This document shows, one piece after another, positions 6,049 to 12,846 of a stretch of DNA of 33,916 bases. Under the pieces are notes generated by a model. That model worked only from the letters and a program-made list of their open reading frames with translations. It did no database searches and had not been told where the DNA came from. The translations under genes and the position numbers were made by a program. The DNA is from a virus: positions 1 to 33,916 of the IMG/VR virus record IMGVR_UViG_3300028831_000814, one strand, 5' to 3'. Every line of letters starts with the position of its first letter. Positions within the stretch are counted from its first letter, which is position 1.

Positions 6049-6600
6049 TCAGCCACACTGGATCCTCGAAATCGTAGATTCGCTCACGCGAAAGTCTCTG
6101 GCAATGAGAGCTGGGCGCTCCCCGGCTCGCTTGCGCTGATAGGCCTCTCTGCGCTGATTTGCGTCGAGCTTGGGCCTGCGGCCAAGCCTCACTCCCATCG
6201 CTACAGCTCGCGCCCTGCCCTCCGCGGTTCTCACGAGTATTAGCTCGCGTTCAAATTCAGCCAAAGCTCCTAGGATGGTCAGCAAGAGGCGGCCATGCGC
6301 GGTTGTCGTGTCAGCCCAGGCATCGCTCAGAGAGCGGAAGCCTGCACCTTTGTCGGTGATGGCTGTGAGAATGTTCAGGAGGTCGCGTGTCGAGCGTGCC
6401 AAGCGATCGAGGCGCGTAACCACCACGATGTCTTCATCGCGCAGCGCGCGCAGAAGTTTGCGCAGCTCCGCGCGGTCGCGCTTAGCGCCACTGACCTTCT
6501 CCTGAAAGATTCGCACACAGCCCACGCCCTCAAGCTGCTCCACTTGCGCGTCAAGCGTCTGTCCATTGGTGCTGACCCGTGCGTAGCCGTAGAGCGTCAT
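6049..6600 (-). CDS. serine recombinase of the resolvase/invertase family, 183 aa
   Basis: I start at ATG 6600 (MTLYGYARVSTNGQTLDAQ), because the 38 residues upstream do not look coding. YARVS near the N-terminus carries the nucleophilic Ser; VVTRLDRLARSTRDLLNIL and GRLLLTILGALAEFERELI are the conserved resolvase helices with catalytic arginines; GRRPKLDANQRREAYQ leads to a C-terminal helix-turn-helix (PALIARDFRVSESTISRIQ). At 183 residues it matches small Tn3-resolvase/Gin-type enzymes, not large serine integrases, so it is more likely to resolve or invert DNA than to integrate the phage. It is divergent from an Xre regulator, with dyads between them that may be its sites. Confidence 0.92.
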   Translation of the reverse strand: MTLYGYARVSTNGQTLDAQVEQLEGVGCVRIFQEKVSGAKRDRAELRKLLRALRDEDIVVVTRLDRLARSTRDLLNILTAITDKGAGFRSLSDAWADTTTAHGRLLLTILGALAEFERELILVRTAEGRARAVAMGVRLGRRPKLDANQRREAYQRKRAGERPALIARDFRVSESTISRIQCG

Positions 6601-6813
6601 GTGGGGATGCGTAATTCTTGATATTTGCAATGGGGGTTGTGCAAAACCGGACAGCAACTGAAAAACTGTGCTGTTGAGCGCGCAAATCGGTTGCAAGCGC
6701 GCAGCCTGCCGCACTCAGGTAGTTTAGCACTTGTTCAATGTTTTCGGGCACTTCTCGCGCCCGTCAGAAATCAAGAATTTTGCATAAGCCTCGCATAACC
6801 CTTGGAGGTTGCG
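6601..6813. promoter_or_regulatory. intergenic region with dyads, candidate recombination/operator sites
   Basis: This 213-base divergent region holds several symmetric elements: an outer inverted pair (AATTCTTGATATTTG at 6613-6627 and its 13/15 complement at 6765-6779), a 24-base dyad at 6651-6674 bounded by ACAGCA and TGCTGT, a GGTT/AACC hairpin at 6635-6648, and GCGCGC repeats at 6678-6683 and 6697-6702. Serine resolvases usually bind imperfect dyads next to their gene, so these are candidate res subsites; the outer pair could instead be operators for the Xre protein. Confidence 0.45.
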
Positions 6814-7179
6814 ATGCGCCGTGCAGACAACATAGACAAGATTGTGGGGGACAACGTGCGGGCGCTGCGGCTCGCGCGAGGCTGGTCACAAAGCTACCTC
6901 GCGGAGCAGCTAGGTCTCACATTCCAACAGGTGCAGAAGTACGAGAAGGGAGCGAACCGCATTGCAGCGGGCAAGCTCTACAAGATCGCCAAGCTCTTTG
7001 GTGTACCCATCGCCTCGCTCTATGACGGCCTCGAAGGTGTGTCGGGTAAGGGCACCTCCCCCGCAAAACTCCTCACGACCAAAGGCGCGCTCAAGCTCAT
7101 CACTGGGTTCGCAGATATCAAAGATCGCTCAGTCCGCTACGCGCTCGTTGCAATCACACAAGCATTGGCGAAAAAGTAA
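6814..7179 (+). CDS. Xre-family helix-turn-helix transcriptional regulator, 121 aa
   Basis: GGAGG at 6803-6807 lies six bases before ATG 6814, fixing the start. Residues 8-66 are a Cro/C1-type HTH: VGDNVRALRLARGWSQSYLA, then EQLGLTFQQVQKYEKGANRI and KLYKIAKLFGVPIASLY. The C-terminal part (KLITGFADIKDRSVRYALVA) is a short helical extension common in alphaproteobacterial Xre proteins. Such proteins bind short operators and repress or activate nearby promoters; here the likely targets are its own promoter and that of the divergent recombinase. It could be the lysogeny repressor of the element, though it lacks a LexA-like peptidase domain. Confidence 0.9.
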   Translation: MRRADNIDKIVGDNVRALRLARGWSQSYLAEQLGLTFQQVQKYEKGANRIAAGKLYKIAKLFGVPIASLYDGLEGVSGKGTSPAKLLTTKGALKLITGFADIKDRSVRYALVAITQALAKK

Positions 7180-7331
7180 TCCCCAGCCACACAGCTTCAT
7201 CGACGTTTCACGTGCGACAATAAAAGCAGGCCAGTTCCGCCTCGGTGTTGGAAGCGGTGTGTTTCTCTGCATCCAAGCGTGCTTCCAATTTACGCGCAGA
7301 GGAACCCCGGCCTCCACCACGGAGGCCCACC

Positions 7332-7460
7332 ATGTTCATCTGGAATGTTCGCTGTCGCCTCACCGTAGGCGACTACACACTGCCCGAGTTCGACGCCACG
7401 CCGCTGCTCGGAGTCTCGCTGCTCGTGTCGGTCATGCTCCTCGTCGCCAAGTGGAGCTAG
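7332..7460 (+). CDS. tiny membrane protein, 42 aa
   Basis: GGAGG at 7321-7325 is six bases before ATG 7332. The 42-residue product has a polar start (MFIWNVRCRLTVGDYTLPEF) and one C-terminal transmembrane segment (LLGVSLLVSVMLLVAKWS). It is separated by two bases from the next gene, so both are likely co-translated. Function unknown. Confidence 0.6.
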   Translation: MFIWNVRCRLTVGDYTLPEFDATPLLGVSLLVSVMLLVAKWS

Positions 7461-7462
7461 CC

Positions 7463-7651
7463 ATGCGGGTACTGACCAGCGCCTACCTCATGAACGGTGC
7501 GCCCAGTTCCTGCGAGTTCTGCGGCCAACCGTTTCCCATCAAGGACGGCCATCGCGAAGCGTTCCACTCGCCTGATGGCTACTTCTGCACAGAAGCGTGC
7601 GCTCAAGATGCGCTCGAAGCCGCAGGGCAGCGCAAGCGCATGGCGTCATAA
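7463..7651 (+). CDS. small treble-clef-like zinc-binding protein, 62 aa
   Basis: The 62-residue protein contains SCEFCGQPFPIKDGHREAFH and, about 20 residues on, YFCTEACAQDAL: a C-x2-C pair with a His, followed by a C-x3-C pair, as in small zinc ribbons or MYND/FCS-like fingers. I recall near relatives among small orphan proteins of Bradyrhizobium, without a known function. It follows the 42-aa membrane protein with a two-base gap, and a strong intrinsic terminator (7701-7728) ends the unit. It may bind protein or nucleic acid. Confidence 0.65.
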   Translation: MRVLTSAYLMNGAPSSCEFCGQPFPIKDGHREAFHSPDGYFCTEACAQDALEAAGQRKRMAS

Positions 7652-7700
7652 GTTCTACCACCCGCGCCATCCTCCCTCGGCGCGCGTGGCCTCCCAGACT

Positions 7701-7728
7701 CACACGTCCGCAAGGGCGTGTGCTTTTT
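7701..7728 (+). terminator. intrinsic terminator of the 7332-7651 operon
   Basis: CACACGTCC, loop GCAA, GGGCGTGTG form a nine-pair stem with one wobble, followed by CTTTTT. This is a textbook rho-independent terminator for + strand transcription. Confidence 0.85.
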
Positions 7729-7883
7729 CACACAGACCAGGACGAATACAGCGAGACCACAAACTCGATGACCTTGGCAATTGCCATCGCGATCGTGAGG
7801 AAGCTCACGCACATGCGACGCAGCGCGCGCGACCGTCTGCGAAGGTAGCGATACCAAACCCGGAGCCTTGAGGATTTGCGCAT
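7728..7883 (-). CDS. small basic membrane protein, 51 aa
   Basis: On the minus strand an AAGGAG lies six bases before ATG 7883. The 51-residue product begins with a strongly basic segment (MRKSSRLRVWYRYLRRRSRALRR) and continues into a hydrophobic stretch (MCVSFLTIAMAIAKVIEFVV). The ribosome-binding site and the composition favour this frame over the opposite-strand short frames. It stands alone between the + strand operon terminator and the gene-poor stretch at 7884-8218. It may be a small membrane-active or membrane-anchored DNA-binding peptide; function unknown. Confidence 0.55.
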   Translation of the reverse strand: MRKSSRLRVWYRYLRRRSRALRRMCVSFLTIAMAIAKVIEFVVSLYSSWSV

Positions 7884-8218
7884 ACAGGTCTCCTTTGATA
7901 AAAGAGGACCCGACGGCAGGGATTATTAAGGGGTAAACTCAAACCCCTGTAAACACAACCGAAGGCTAAGGCCTTTTCACTTGACCTGCCAAGCGGTTAG
8001 TAAAACCTGCTTCCTGCGTCAATTTGGCACTTTAGCGGATTATCGGCTTCCAGATTTTGATTTAGCAAGCAGATTCGTGCGCGCCAAAAACAACCTCAGC
8101 TGAGTAAAAAAAACAGCTTATAAATCAACTACTTGCTTCGGCCAATACAGCCGGGCAAGCAGATGGGCGTTTCACGGGGTTACACGGTCTCATCCTGAAG
8201 TCTTTATGAGCCAGACGA
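7884..8218. other. AT-richer gene-poor stretch
   Basis: I see no credible gene here. The stretch is noticeably richer in A and T than its surroundings. It contains an AGGGGT/ACCCCT dyad (7929-7934, 7943-7948), an AAGGC/GCCTT hairpin followed by TT near 7972-7987, a perfect palindrome CTCAGCTGAG (8095-8104) next to a run of eight A, and two direct copies of GCAAGCAGAT (about 8067 and 8155). Its position between the accessory arm and the end of the late operon would suit an attachment site, a small RNA or an origin. Confidence 0.35.
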
Positions 8219-8243
8219 TAAGACCCCCAGAGGCAGGGGTCTC
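8219..8243 (-). terminator. putative terminator of the late (lysis) operon
   Basis: On the minus strand, 30 bases after the last late gene stops, AGACCCC and GGGGTCT can pair (8221-8227 with 8236-8242) around an eight-base loop, followed by TTATC. The weak T tract makes it a moderate intrinsic terminator; its place at the end of a roughly 17-kb operon supports the call. Confidence 0.65.
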
Positions 8244-8273
8244 GTTCGTCCTAGAGGGCGGTTTGGCGAGGTG

Positions 8274-8603
8274 CTAGCCCTGAACCTCCTCGGAGGCGAA
8301 AGGCAGGTTCTTTGGCACGATCCCGTACGCGCTCCAGCGGTTGAGCCACGCCTTGCGCAGAAGCCCCCAGAGGGTCCAGGCGGCGCCTACCAGGGTCAGT
8401 GCGAGATAGACAATGTTGGCGATCGTGTCGACAGCGCTCATGAGCACGTCGGCATCAAACGAGAGGCAGATAAGGGCGATGCCGCAGGTGATGCCAGCGA
8501 GCTTGATGAGCCACGCTACGCCCAGGCTCAGCGCGCCTTTGACTGCAAGTGAGTAGCGCTGCGGGTCAGCGGACGACGTTACGAGCCACTTGATAAATTC
8601 CAT
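8274..8603 (-). CDS. putative holin-like membrane protein, 109 aa
   Basis: Last gene of the late operon, 109 residues. It has two clear hydrophobic helices (ALSLGVAWLIKLAGITCGIALICL near residues 24-47 and IANIVYLALTLVGAAWTLWGLL near 61-83) joined by a short acidic loop, and a polar C-terminus. Size, topology and position next to the M23 endolysin suit a holin, which would permeabilise the inner membrane at the end of infection. The sequence does not match a holin family that I can name, so this is a call from context. Confidence 0.6.
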   Translation of the reverse strand: MEFIKWLVTSSADPQRYSLAVKGALSLGVAWLIKLAGITCGIALICLSFDADVLMSAVDTIANIVYLALTLVGAAWTLWGLLRKAWLNRWSAYGIVPKNLPFASEEVQG

Positions 8604-8649
8604 GATGATTGTTCGATGATGAATAATGCGGTGGTTCTACCCACCGTGC

Positions 8650-8689
8650 CCTCCCCGTTGAGCGCTCGTTGTTTAGTCGCTCGGGGAGG
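8650..8689 (-). other. stem-loop between endolysin and holin-like genes
   Basis: CCTCCCCG (8650-8657) and CGGGGAGG (8682-8689) form a perfect eight-pair stem, with a second short GCGC/GCG pairing inside the loop. No T tract follows, so it is more likely an mRNA-stabilising or translation-modulating element within the lysis cassette than a full terminator. Confidence 0.5.
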
Positions 8690-8694
8690 CCACG

Positions 8695-9282
8695 CTAGGT
8701 GGAAAGCCCCAGCCTGTATTGATAGTACCGCCAGTTTGATTTGACGAGCGCTGTGAGGCTCGCGTTGTCAGCTGCGAAGTCTCCAAGGAAGAAGAGCGAG
8801 GGGTCAAAGGATCCCGTGGCGTCGTTTTTGTCTAGCTTGCTGCCGCCGACGTTGTTCGGGTCCGCCACGCGATACAGCCCCATGTGCGTGTGAGGCCCGG
8901 TCGAAAAGCCGGTGTTGTCCGCAATCATGAGCAGCTCCCCAAGCGCGGGCTCGTAGCCCGGTTTCACAAGAACCTTCTCGGCGTGACAGAGGATGAGAAG
9001 CGCGAAACACTCCTGGTCGAACATCTGGTACTTCGCTTTGGATACCAGATAGATTTCGTTGCCGCCGCCGTTTGCTTGATAATCAACGCTCAGAACCCGG
9101 AAGCCTTCAACGGGGCAGTAGACAGGATATGAGGTGTCCTGGAGATGCGGCTTCGCGTCGATGCCGTTGTGCAATTTGAACGAAGGGTCGTTGAACTGTG
9201 CGGCATAGGCGGCATTCGGATTGCCCCATCGCTGGGTGACGGTGAACGGTTTGAATGGCCAATAGATGTGTAGCGGGTTCAT
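8695..9282 (-). CDS. M23-family metallopeptidase, putative endolysin, 195 aa
   Basis: The protein carries the zinc site of M23 (LytM-like) peptidases: HNGID (His38, Asp42), a conserved LILCHAE (His100) and GPHTHMGL (His131, His133). M23 enzymes cut peptide cross-links in peptidoglycan. There is no signal peptide, which fits a cytoplasmic phage endolysin released by a holin. The N-terminus (MNPLHIYWPFKPFTVTQRWG) and GELLMIADNTGFSTGPHTHM are typical of the fold. It lies between a small XhlA-like membrane protein (stop and start three bases apart) and the holin-like gene. Confidence 0.9.
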   Translation of the reverse strand: MNPLHIYWPFKPFTVTQRWGNPNAAYAAQFNDPSFKLHNGIDAKPHLQDTSYPVYCPVEGFRVLSVDYQANGGGNEIYLVSKAKYQMFDQECFALLILCHAEKVLVKPGYEPALGELLMIADNTGFSTGPHTHMGLYRVADPNNVGGSKLDKNDATGSFDPSLFFLGDFAADNASLTALVKSNWRYYQYRLGLST

Positions 9283-9285
9283 ACG

Positions 9286-9510
9286 TTAGTGGTGAACAAC
9301 TAAATAAAGCAGCGCGCCCATGAGCGTCGAAAGCATCAGGGCCACGCATCCGTAGACGAGCATTTTGACCGGCCAAAACTCTGCCTGGGTGACGTAGTGC
9401 GCCTTCATGTCTTTAATGTCGGATGCCATACCCTCCACGATCGTGTTCACCCGGATGAGGAGGTCGTGGTCCGTCTGGTATTCGGCTAAATCGCGTGGCT
9501 CTGGGTTCAT
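9286..9510 (-). CDS. small XhlA-like membrane protein of the lysis cassette, 74 aa
   Basis: This 74-residue protein has an N-terminal amphipathic helical part (DHDLLIRVNTIVEGMASDIKDMKAHYV) and one C-terminal transmembrane segment (LVYGCVALMLSTLMGALLYLVV) ending in His-His. That is the layout of XhlA/haemolysin-type phage lysis proteins and some single-span holins or spanin partners. It is followed three bases later by the endolysin gene, supporting a lysis role. No ribosome-binding site is obvious; a short + strand ORF diverges from it at 9527. Confidence 0.7.
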   Translation of the reverse strand: MNPEPRDLAEYQTDHDLLIRVNTIVEGMASDIKDMKAHYVTQAEFWPVKMLVYGCVALMLSTLMGALLYLVVHH

Positions 9511-9514
9511 ATGC

Positions 9515-9520
9515 TATGAT
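9515..9520 (+). promoter_or_regulatory. TATGAT -10 with leaderless spacing
   Basis: TGCTATGAT is an extended -10 element on the + strand ending six bases before ATG 9527. The six-base gap is the same as at 1632, 21069 and 23383, but on the opposite strand. Confidence 0.35.
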
Positions 9521-9526
9521 GGGGCG

Positions 9527-9625
9527 ATGCTACTAGCAGTCATTATCGGCGTCATTGCGTGGTGCTCCCTGGCGGGATTTGGCTATCTGATGTCGCGCCT
9601 GCACCGCTCACGCCGCGGGAGATAA
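9527..9625 (+). CDS. tiny membrane peptide antisense to an ejection-protein gene, 32 aa
   Basis: A 32-residue ORF has a hydrophobic core (MLLAVIIGVIAWCSLAGFGYL) and an Arg-rich tail (MSRLHRSRRGR), as in small membrane peptides and type I toxins. A TATGAT hexamer sits exactly six bases before the ATG. The ORF overlaps the last 74 bases of the 9552-10964 gene on the opposite strand, so the composition may partly reflect that gene. Real only if the promoter is active. Confidence 0.35.
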   Translation: MLLAVIIGVIAWCSLAGFGYLMSRLHRSRRGR

Positions 9626-10964
9626 GCGAGGCGATAAAGGTGCGCTCCGCAGGCTCCAACTTACTCAGTATAGGGCCAAGCGCTTTCCCGAGCTGGTCGA
9701 TACCCACAGCCGTGCCGGTGAGGAACGGCGCCGAGCCAAGCGCGCGCTCCAGCGCGACGCCGCCTACTATGCCGGGGAGCCCGCCTAAGCTCGCGCCGAT
9801 GCCGCCGCTTATGATGTCGCGCCAATTCCAGAAGTTCTTGCGCGACTCTGCGAGCGACGCCTCGTTGAGCACATTGCGCAAGCGTATCTCTTTGGACTGC
9901 TCGCTAAAGAGCGAGCGCAACTCCTCCGGACCCTTTGCTTTGACATCCTCGCGCAGCGTGTCCGCGAATTGCTTGAGCACGTCCTTGTTGAACGGCAGCT
10001 GAGATTTGAGAAATGCCTTGTCGCCGAGCGTGCGGTCGAGCACCGAGCGCAGCTGGTTGGCTTCGGCGAGCGTGAGGGTCTGCTTCGCTAGGAGGCCCTT
10101 CGCCTGGGGCGCCAAGGCGCCGACGATGTTCTGTACCTCCTGCTTGTCGAGCGCTGCGCCGTTTGAGTTAAAACTCTCGGCTACGTCGTTGAAGACGCGG
10201 TCGCGCGATACCGTCGCGCCGCCTGCGGTCCCCTGCGCAAGCTTGCTTTGAATCTGAGAGCCGAGGCGCTCAATGTTGTCTTGTGCGCCTTGGATAAGTC
10301 CCTCCGTCGTGCCGACGCGCTTGTCGGCGAGGATGGTCGGCGCAACGTCTTTCCCGGCGCGCAGCTCCGCTTTCGACTGCTTGGTAAGGTCGCGCAGCAA
10401 GCGCGTAGGGAGGTTGTCGACGATCGCTTTGGTGGCCGCGCTGATGACGTGCGAGGCAGCGCCAGCACCTGCGCCGATAGCGCCGCTGATTGCGGTGTCC
10501 TTTGCCACGTCGCCCGCGCCCTTCCCGGCCGCCAGCGAGTCTCCCAAGCCCTGCGCCGCGCTTGTCCCTGCAAACGTCGCCGCGCTTTTGACAAGACTTG
10601 TGCCGCCGCCCGCTGCAAGCGAGGCTGGCAGGGCCACGGAGCGGATGACGTCGCCCACCACCTGCTCGAAGAGCTTGTTATTGGCATCACCCGCATCGGA
10701 CAGTGCCTTGCCCGCGCCCGAGAAGTCTCCGTGAAGTGCGCGTGAGGCGGCCGTACCGATCCCATAAAAGGAATTGCCCAAAGCCGTGCCGAGCTGCGCG
10801 CCCGGCAAGTTGTTGGACTTGACGAAGTTCGCTGCCTTGTCGAGCACGTCGAAACCATTGAGATGGTCGGGCTGCTGCGCTTTGAGTTGGTCGAGCGTCA
10901 AACCACCAGCGGGCTTCGCTCCCATCTGTTCCAACTGTTGAAGTGTCAGTCCTTGAGTACTCAT
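9552..10964 (-). CDS. putative internal virion (ejection) protein, 470 aa
   Basis: A long, mostly helical protein rich in Ala, Gly and Leu, with two Gly/Ala-rich stretches able to enter membranes (DTAISGAIGAGAGAASHVIS near residue 155, and GGIGASLGGLPGIVGGVALE near 390) and charged coiled-coil segments between them. The N-terminus repeats LTLQQLEQMG/LTLDQLKAQQ. Its ATG overlaps the stop of the preceding gene (ATGA), and it lies at the distal end of the virion genes, where podoviruses encode proteins ejected into the host to guide DNA across the envelope. No lytic transglycosylase motif is visible. The assignment rests on position, length and composition. Confidence 0.6.
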   Translation of the reverse strand: MSTQGLTLQQLEQMGAKPAGGLTLDQLKAQQPDHLNGFDVLDKAANFVKSNNLPGAQLGTALGNSFYGIGTAASRALHGDFSGAGKALSDAGDANNKLFEQVVGDVIRSVALPASLAAGGGTSLVKSAATFAGTSAAQGLGDSLAAGKGAGDVAKDTAISGAIGAGAGAASHVISAATKAIVDNLPTRLLRDLTKQSKAELRAGKDVAPTILADKRVGTTEGLIQGAQDNIERLGSQIQSKLAQGTAGGATVSRDRVFNDVAESFNSNGAALDKQEVQNIVGALAPQAKGLLAKQTLTLAEANQLRSVLDRTLGDKAFLKSQLPFNKDVLKQFADTLREDVKAKGPEELRSLFSEQSKEIRLRNVLNEASLAESRKNFWNWRDIISGGIGASLGGLPGIVGGVALERALGSAPFLTGTAVGIDQLGKALGPILSKLEPAERTFIASLISRGVSGAGATSDSQIPPGSTTQ

Positions 10965-12439
10965 TGCGGGTAGTAGAGGCCATCGGCTCCCTGAACGTAT
11001 CTCTTGCCGTTGACCGTGTAGGTCTGCGCGGGTGCGCTCGAAGGAGGCGCTTCATAGGCGCTCCCTGATGCATTGATGAAGTTGCGCATCACAAGCTCGC
11101 GGTTTGCTTGCTTTTGCTGCACCGTCGCGGGTGAATCGCCCGGCTGCGGGAAGTATTGCTTATCCGCATTGTCAAACTCGGACTGCGCGATAGCCGCGCC
11201 CGATTCCTGGCGCAGTACCGCGCTTACGAAGTTGCGCTTTGCCTGCTCATAGGCCTGCCGGTCAGAGGTCTGGAGGAAGCCAGGCACAATGCCGCCGACG
11301 CCGTACGCGATGGGGTTCGCGTTCGCGAACTTCTTCTGAAGCCCGTTGATGATGCTATTTGCCTGCACTAAGCGGCTCGCATAGCCCGCCTCGGTCTGCT
11401 GCGCCTGTGTTGCTGGCCGCAGCGATGGATTAAGAACCTGCGCGGTCTCCGCGTTCGTCTTTGCAATTTGCGCAGTCGTGAGCAGCCCCTGCTTGCGCGC
11501 GTTCTCCAGGTCGACAAGCGCCCTTTGCTTAGCGATCGGGTCGCTTAGATACGGACCGAGCACCTGTAGCGCCTGCATCGGGTCGCTAAGGCTCATTGCA
11601 TTGTTGATAGTGAGGGTGCTCGCGCCGTTCTTCGCAGCCTCGGCCGCCCAGCTCAGTATCGTTGACTTGTCCTGCTTCTGCTGGTCGAGGATGCGCTGGC
11701 GCTCGTTAAGCTGCACCTGAAGTTCTTCGGCGCGCTGCTTGTCCTCGCGATCAAGGTTGTCCTTGTTGTCTGCAATCGCCTGCTTGAGGTAGTCGATTTC
11801 GGCCTGCACAGGAGCGAATTGAAGCTCAACGGCGCGCCTTGCCGTCTGCTGCGCGCTCGCGATGTTTCCCTGCAAGGTCTGCGCAATGGCTGAGAGCCCC
11901 AGCGCCTTAATAGCGTTATCACGCAACCGCCCGGCTTGGATTGGTGCCACGCCGCCGACCGTTGCGCCCCTCCCCGCAAACTCGTTCTGAATTTGGAGCG
12001 GTATCGCTGCGCTCTCTTTTTGGAGCGTCTGTATCTGGTTGTTGATGTCCGTGAGCTGACCCGTGAAGTCGGAAAGCCCTGTTGTTGCTCCGAGCGCCTT
12101 GGCCGCCGTGTCCTCCGCTGCGGTTTGTGCTGCCGTCTTGGTGCCAAGCTTTCCGGTGTCCGTCTCGAGCTGCGTCTCAAGTCCCGTCTGGCGCTGCTGT
12201 GCCGTAGTGGTGCCGGGATTGAGCAAGCTCGTTACCGACGGAAGTCCGCTGATGTCGTACTGCCCTATGCTCTGCGCGGGGGCTGGGGGAAGTGTGAAAG
12301 GAGTTGTGGTTCCTAACTTGCCTACGTCGATCGGAGTCGTCGATGTGGTGAAGGGATTTGCGGACGCTTGGGGAGCGCCGGTCATTGCGCCGGGAGTTTG
12401 AAGCGAAGCATTTATATTTTTGTTGTCTGCGATAGGCAT
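10961..12439 (-). CDS. putative internal virion (ejection) protein, 492 aa
   Basis: This 492-residue protein starts with a Thr/Pro/Ala-rich, probably disordered region (residues 1-75), followed by long charged helices (for example NLDREDKQRAEELQVQLNE), and a C-terminal block RNFVSAVLRQESGAAIAQSE followed by QYFPQPGDSP. I recognise that block (VLR.ESGAAI...E...A...YFP.PGD) from podovirus and lambda-like structural proteins located near the ejection genes. The end, TYTVNGKRYVQGADGLYYPQ, is a short beta unit. It precedes the other long helical protein with an ATGA overlap, so the two are probably made and packaged together. Confidence 0.65.
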   Translation of the reverse strand: MPIADNKNINASLQTPGAMTGAPQASANPFTTSTTPIDVGKLGTTTPFTLPPAPAQSIGQYDISGLPSVTSLLNPGTTTAQQRQTGLETQLETDTGKLGTKTAAQTAAEDTAAKALGATTGLSDFTGQLTDINNQIQTLQKESAAIPLQIQNEFAGRGATVGGVAPIQAGRLRDNAIKALGLSAIAQTLQGNIASAQQTARRAVELQFAPVQAEIDYLKQAIADNKDNLDREDKQRAEELQVQLNERQRILDQQKQDKSTILSWAAEAAKNGASTLTINNAMSLSDPMQALQVLGPYLSDPIAKQRALVDLENARKQGLLTTAQIAKTNAETAQVLNPSLRPATQAQQTEAGYASRLVQANSIINGLQKKFANANPIAYGVGGIVPGFLQTSDRQAYEQAKRNFVSAVLRQESGAAIAQSEFDNADKQYFPQPGDSPATVQQKQANRELVMRNFINASGSAYEAPPSSAPAQTYTVNGKRYVQGADGLYYPQ

Positions 12440-12441
12440 AC

Positions 12442-12846
12442 TCAGTTGGAAATGCGGGTAAGGAAGAACTTGAAGTCAGTGTCCTGTCCTGCAGTCAGAT
12501 TGCCGATGTTGACCTGGAAGGAGTTGGCGCTTTGCACCACTGAACAGGGATAGGTGTTGAGGCCTTGGGAAATAGGGAGCACCACATAACCTGTGGTGCT
12601 GAGATTGAGATTATGCGTGACGGTGTATTGGCCCGCGGCGGTGCGCGAAGAAGTCCAGCCGCTCGGAAGGCTAACGGCGGTCCCGCCTGAATTGACGGCG
12701 CCCCAGTAGAGCCCGCGTATGCTGCGGCCCGGAAAGAGCGTGATGTCCTTGTCGAATTGGTAGCGGTCAGGCCTAACGAGCGTGTCGAGCGTAAGCTTCA
12801 TCTGGCCTACCGTCCTTTGAAGATTTTGATAGTCCTCCTGGCTCAT
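12442..12846 (-). CDS. putative small tail-fibre or needle protein, 134 aa
   Basis: Residues 1-30 form a heptad-like helix (SQEDYQNLQRTVGQMKLTLDTLV), a likely trimeric stem. Residues 45-134 are beta-rich and include LPSGWTSSRTAAGQYTVTHN, a pattern found in tips of phage tail fibres and spikes, ending FKFFLTRISN. The ATG overlaps the stop of the preceding gene (12843-12846). A trimeric receptor-binding or tail-needle role is plausible; I cannot name a family. Confidence 0.55.
   Translation of the reverse strand: MSQEDYQNLQRTVGQMKLTLDTLVRPDRYQFDKDITLFPGRSIRGLYWGAVNSGGTAVSLPSGWTSSRTAAGQYTVTHNLNLSTTGYVVLPISQGLNTYPCSVVQSANSFQVNIGNLTAGQDTDFKFFLTRISN

Noticed and set aside
7768-7848. + strand 26-codon frame MTLAIAIAIVRKLTHMRR
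   Set aside because: It lies opposite the 51-aa minus-strand ORF, which has an AAGGAG ribosome-binding site; the + frame has none.
8095-8104. CTCAGCTGAG palindrome followed by A run as a terminator
   Set aside because: The palindrome leaves no room for an RNA loop beyond three pairs, so it is not a good hairpin; reported only as a symmetric site.
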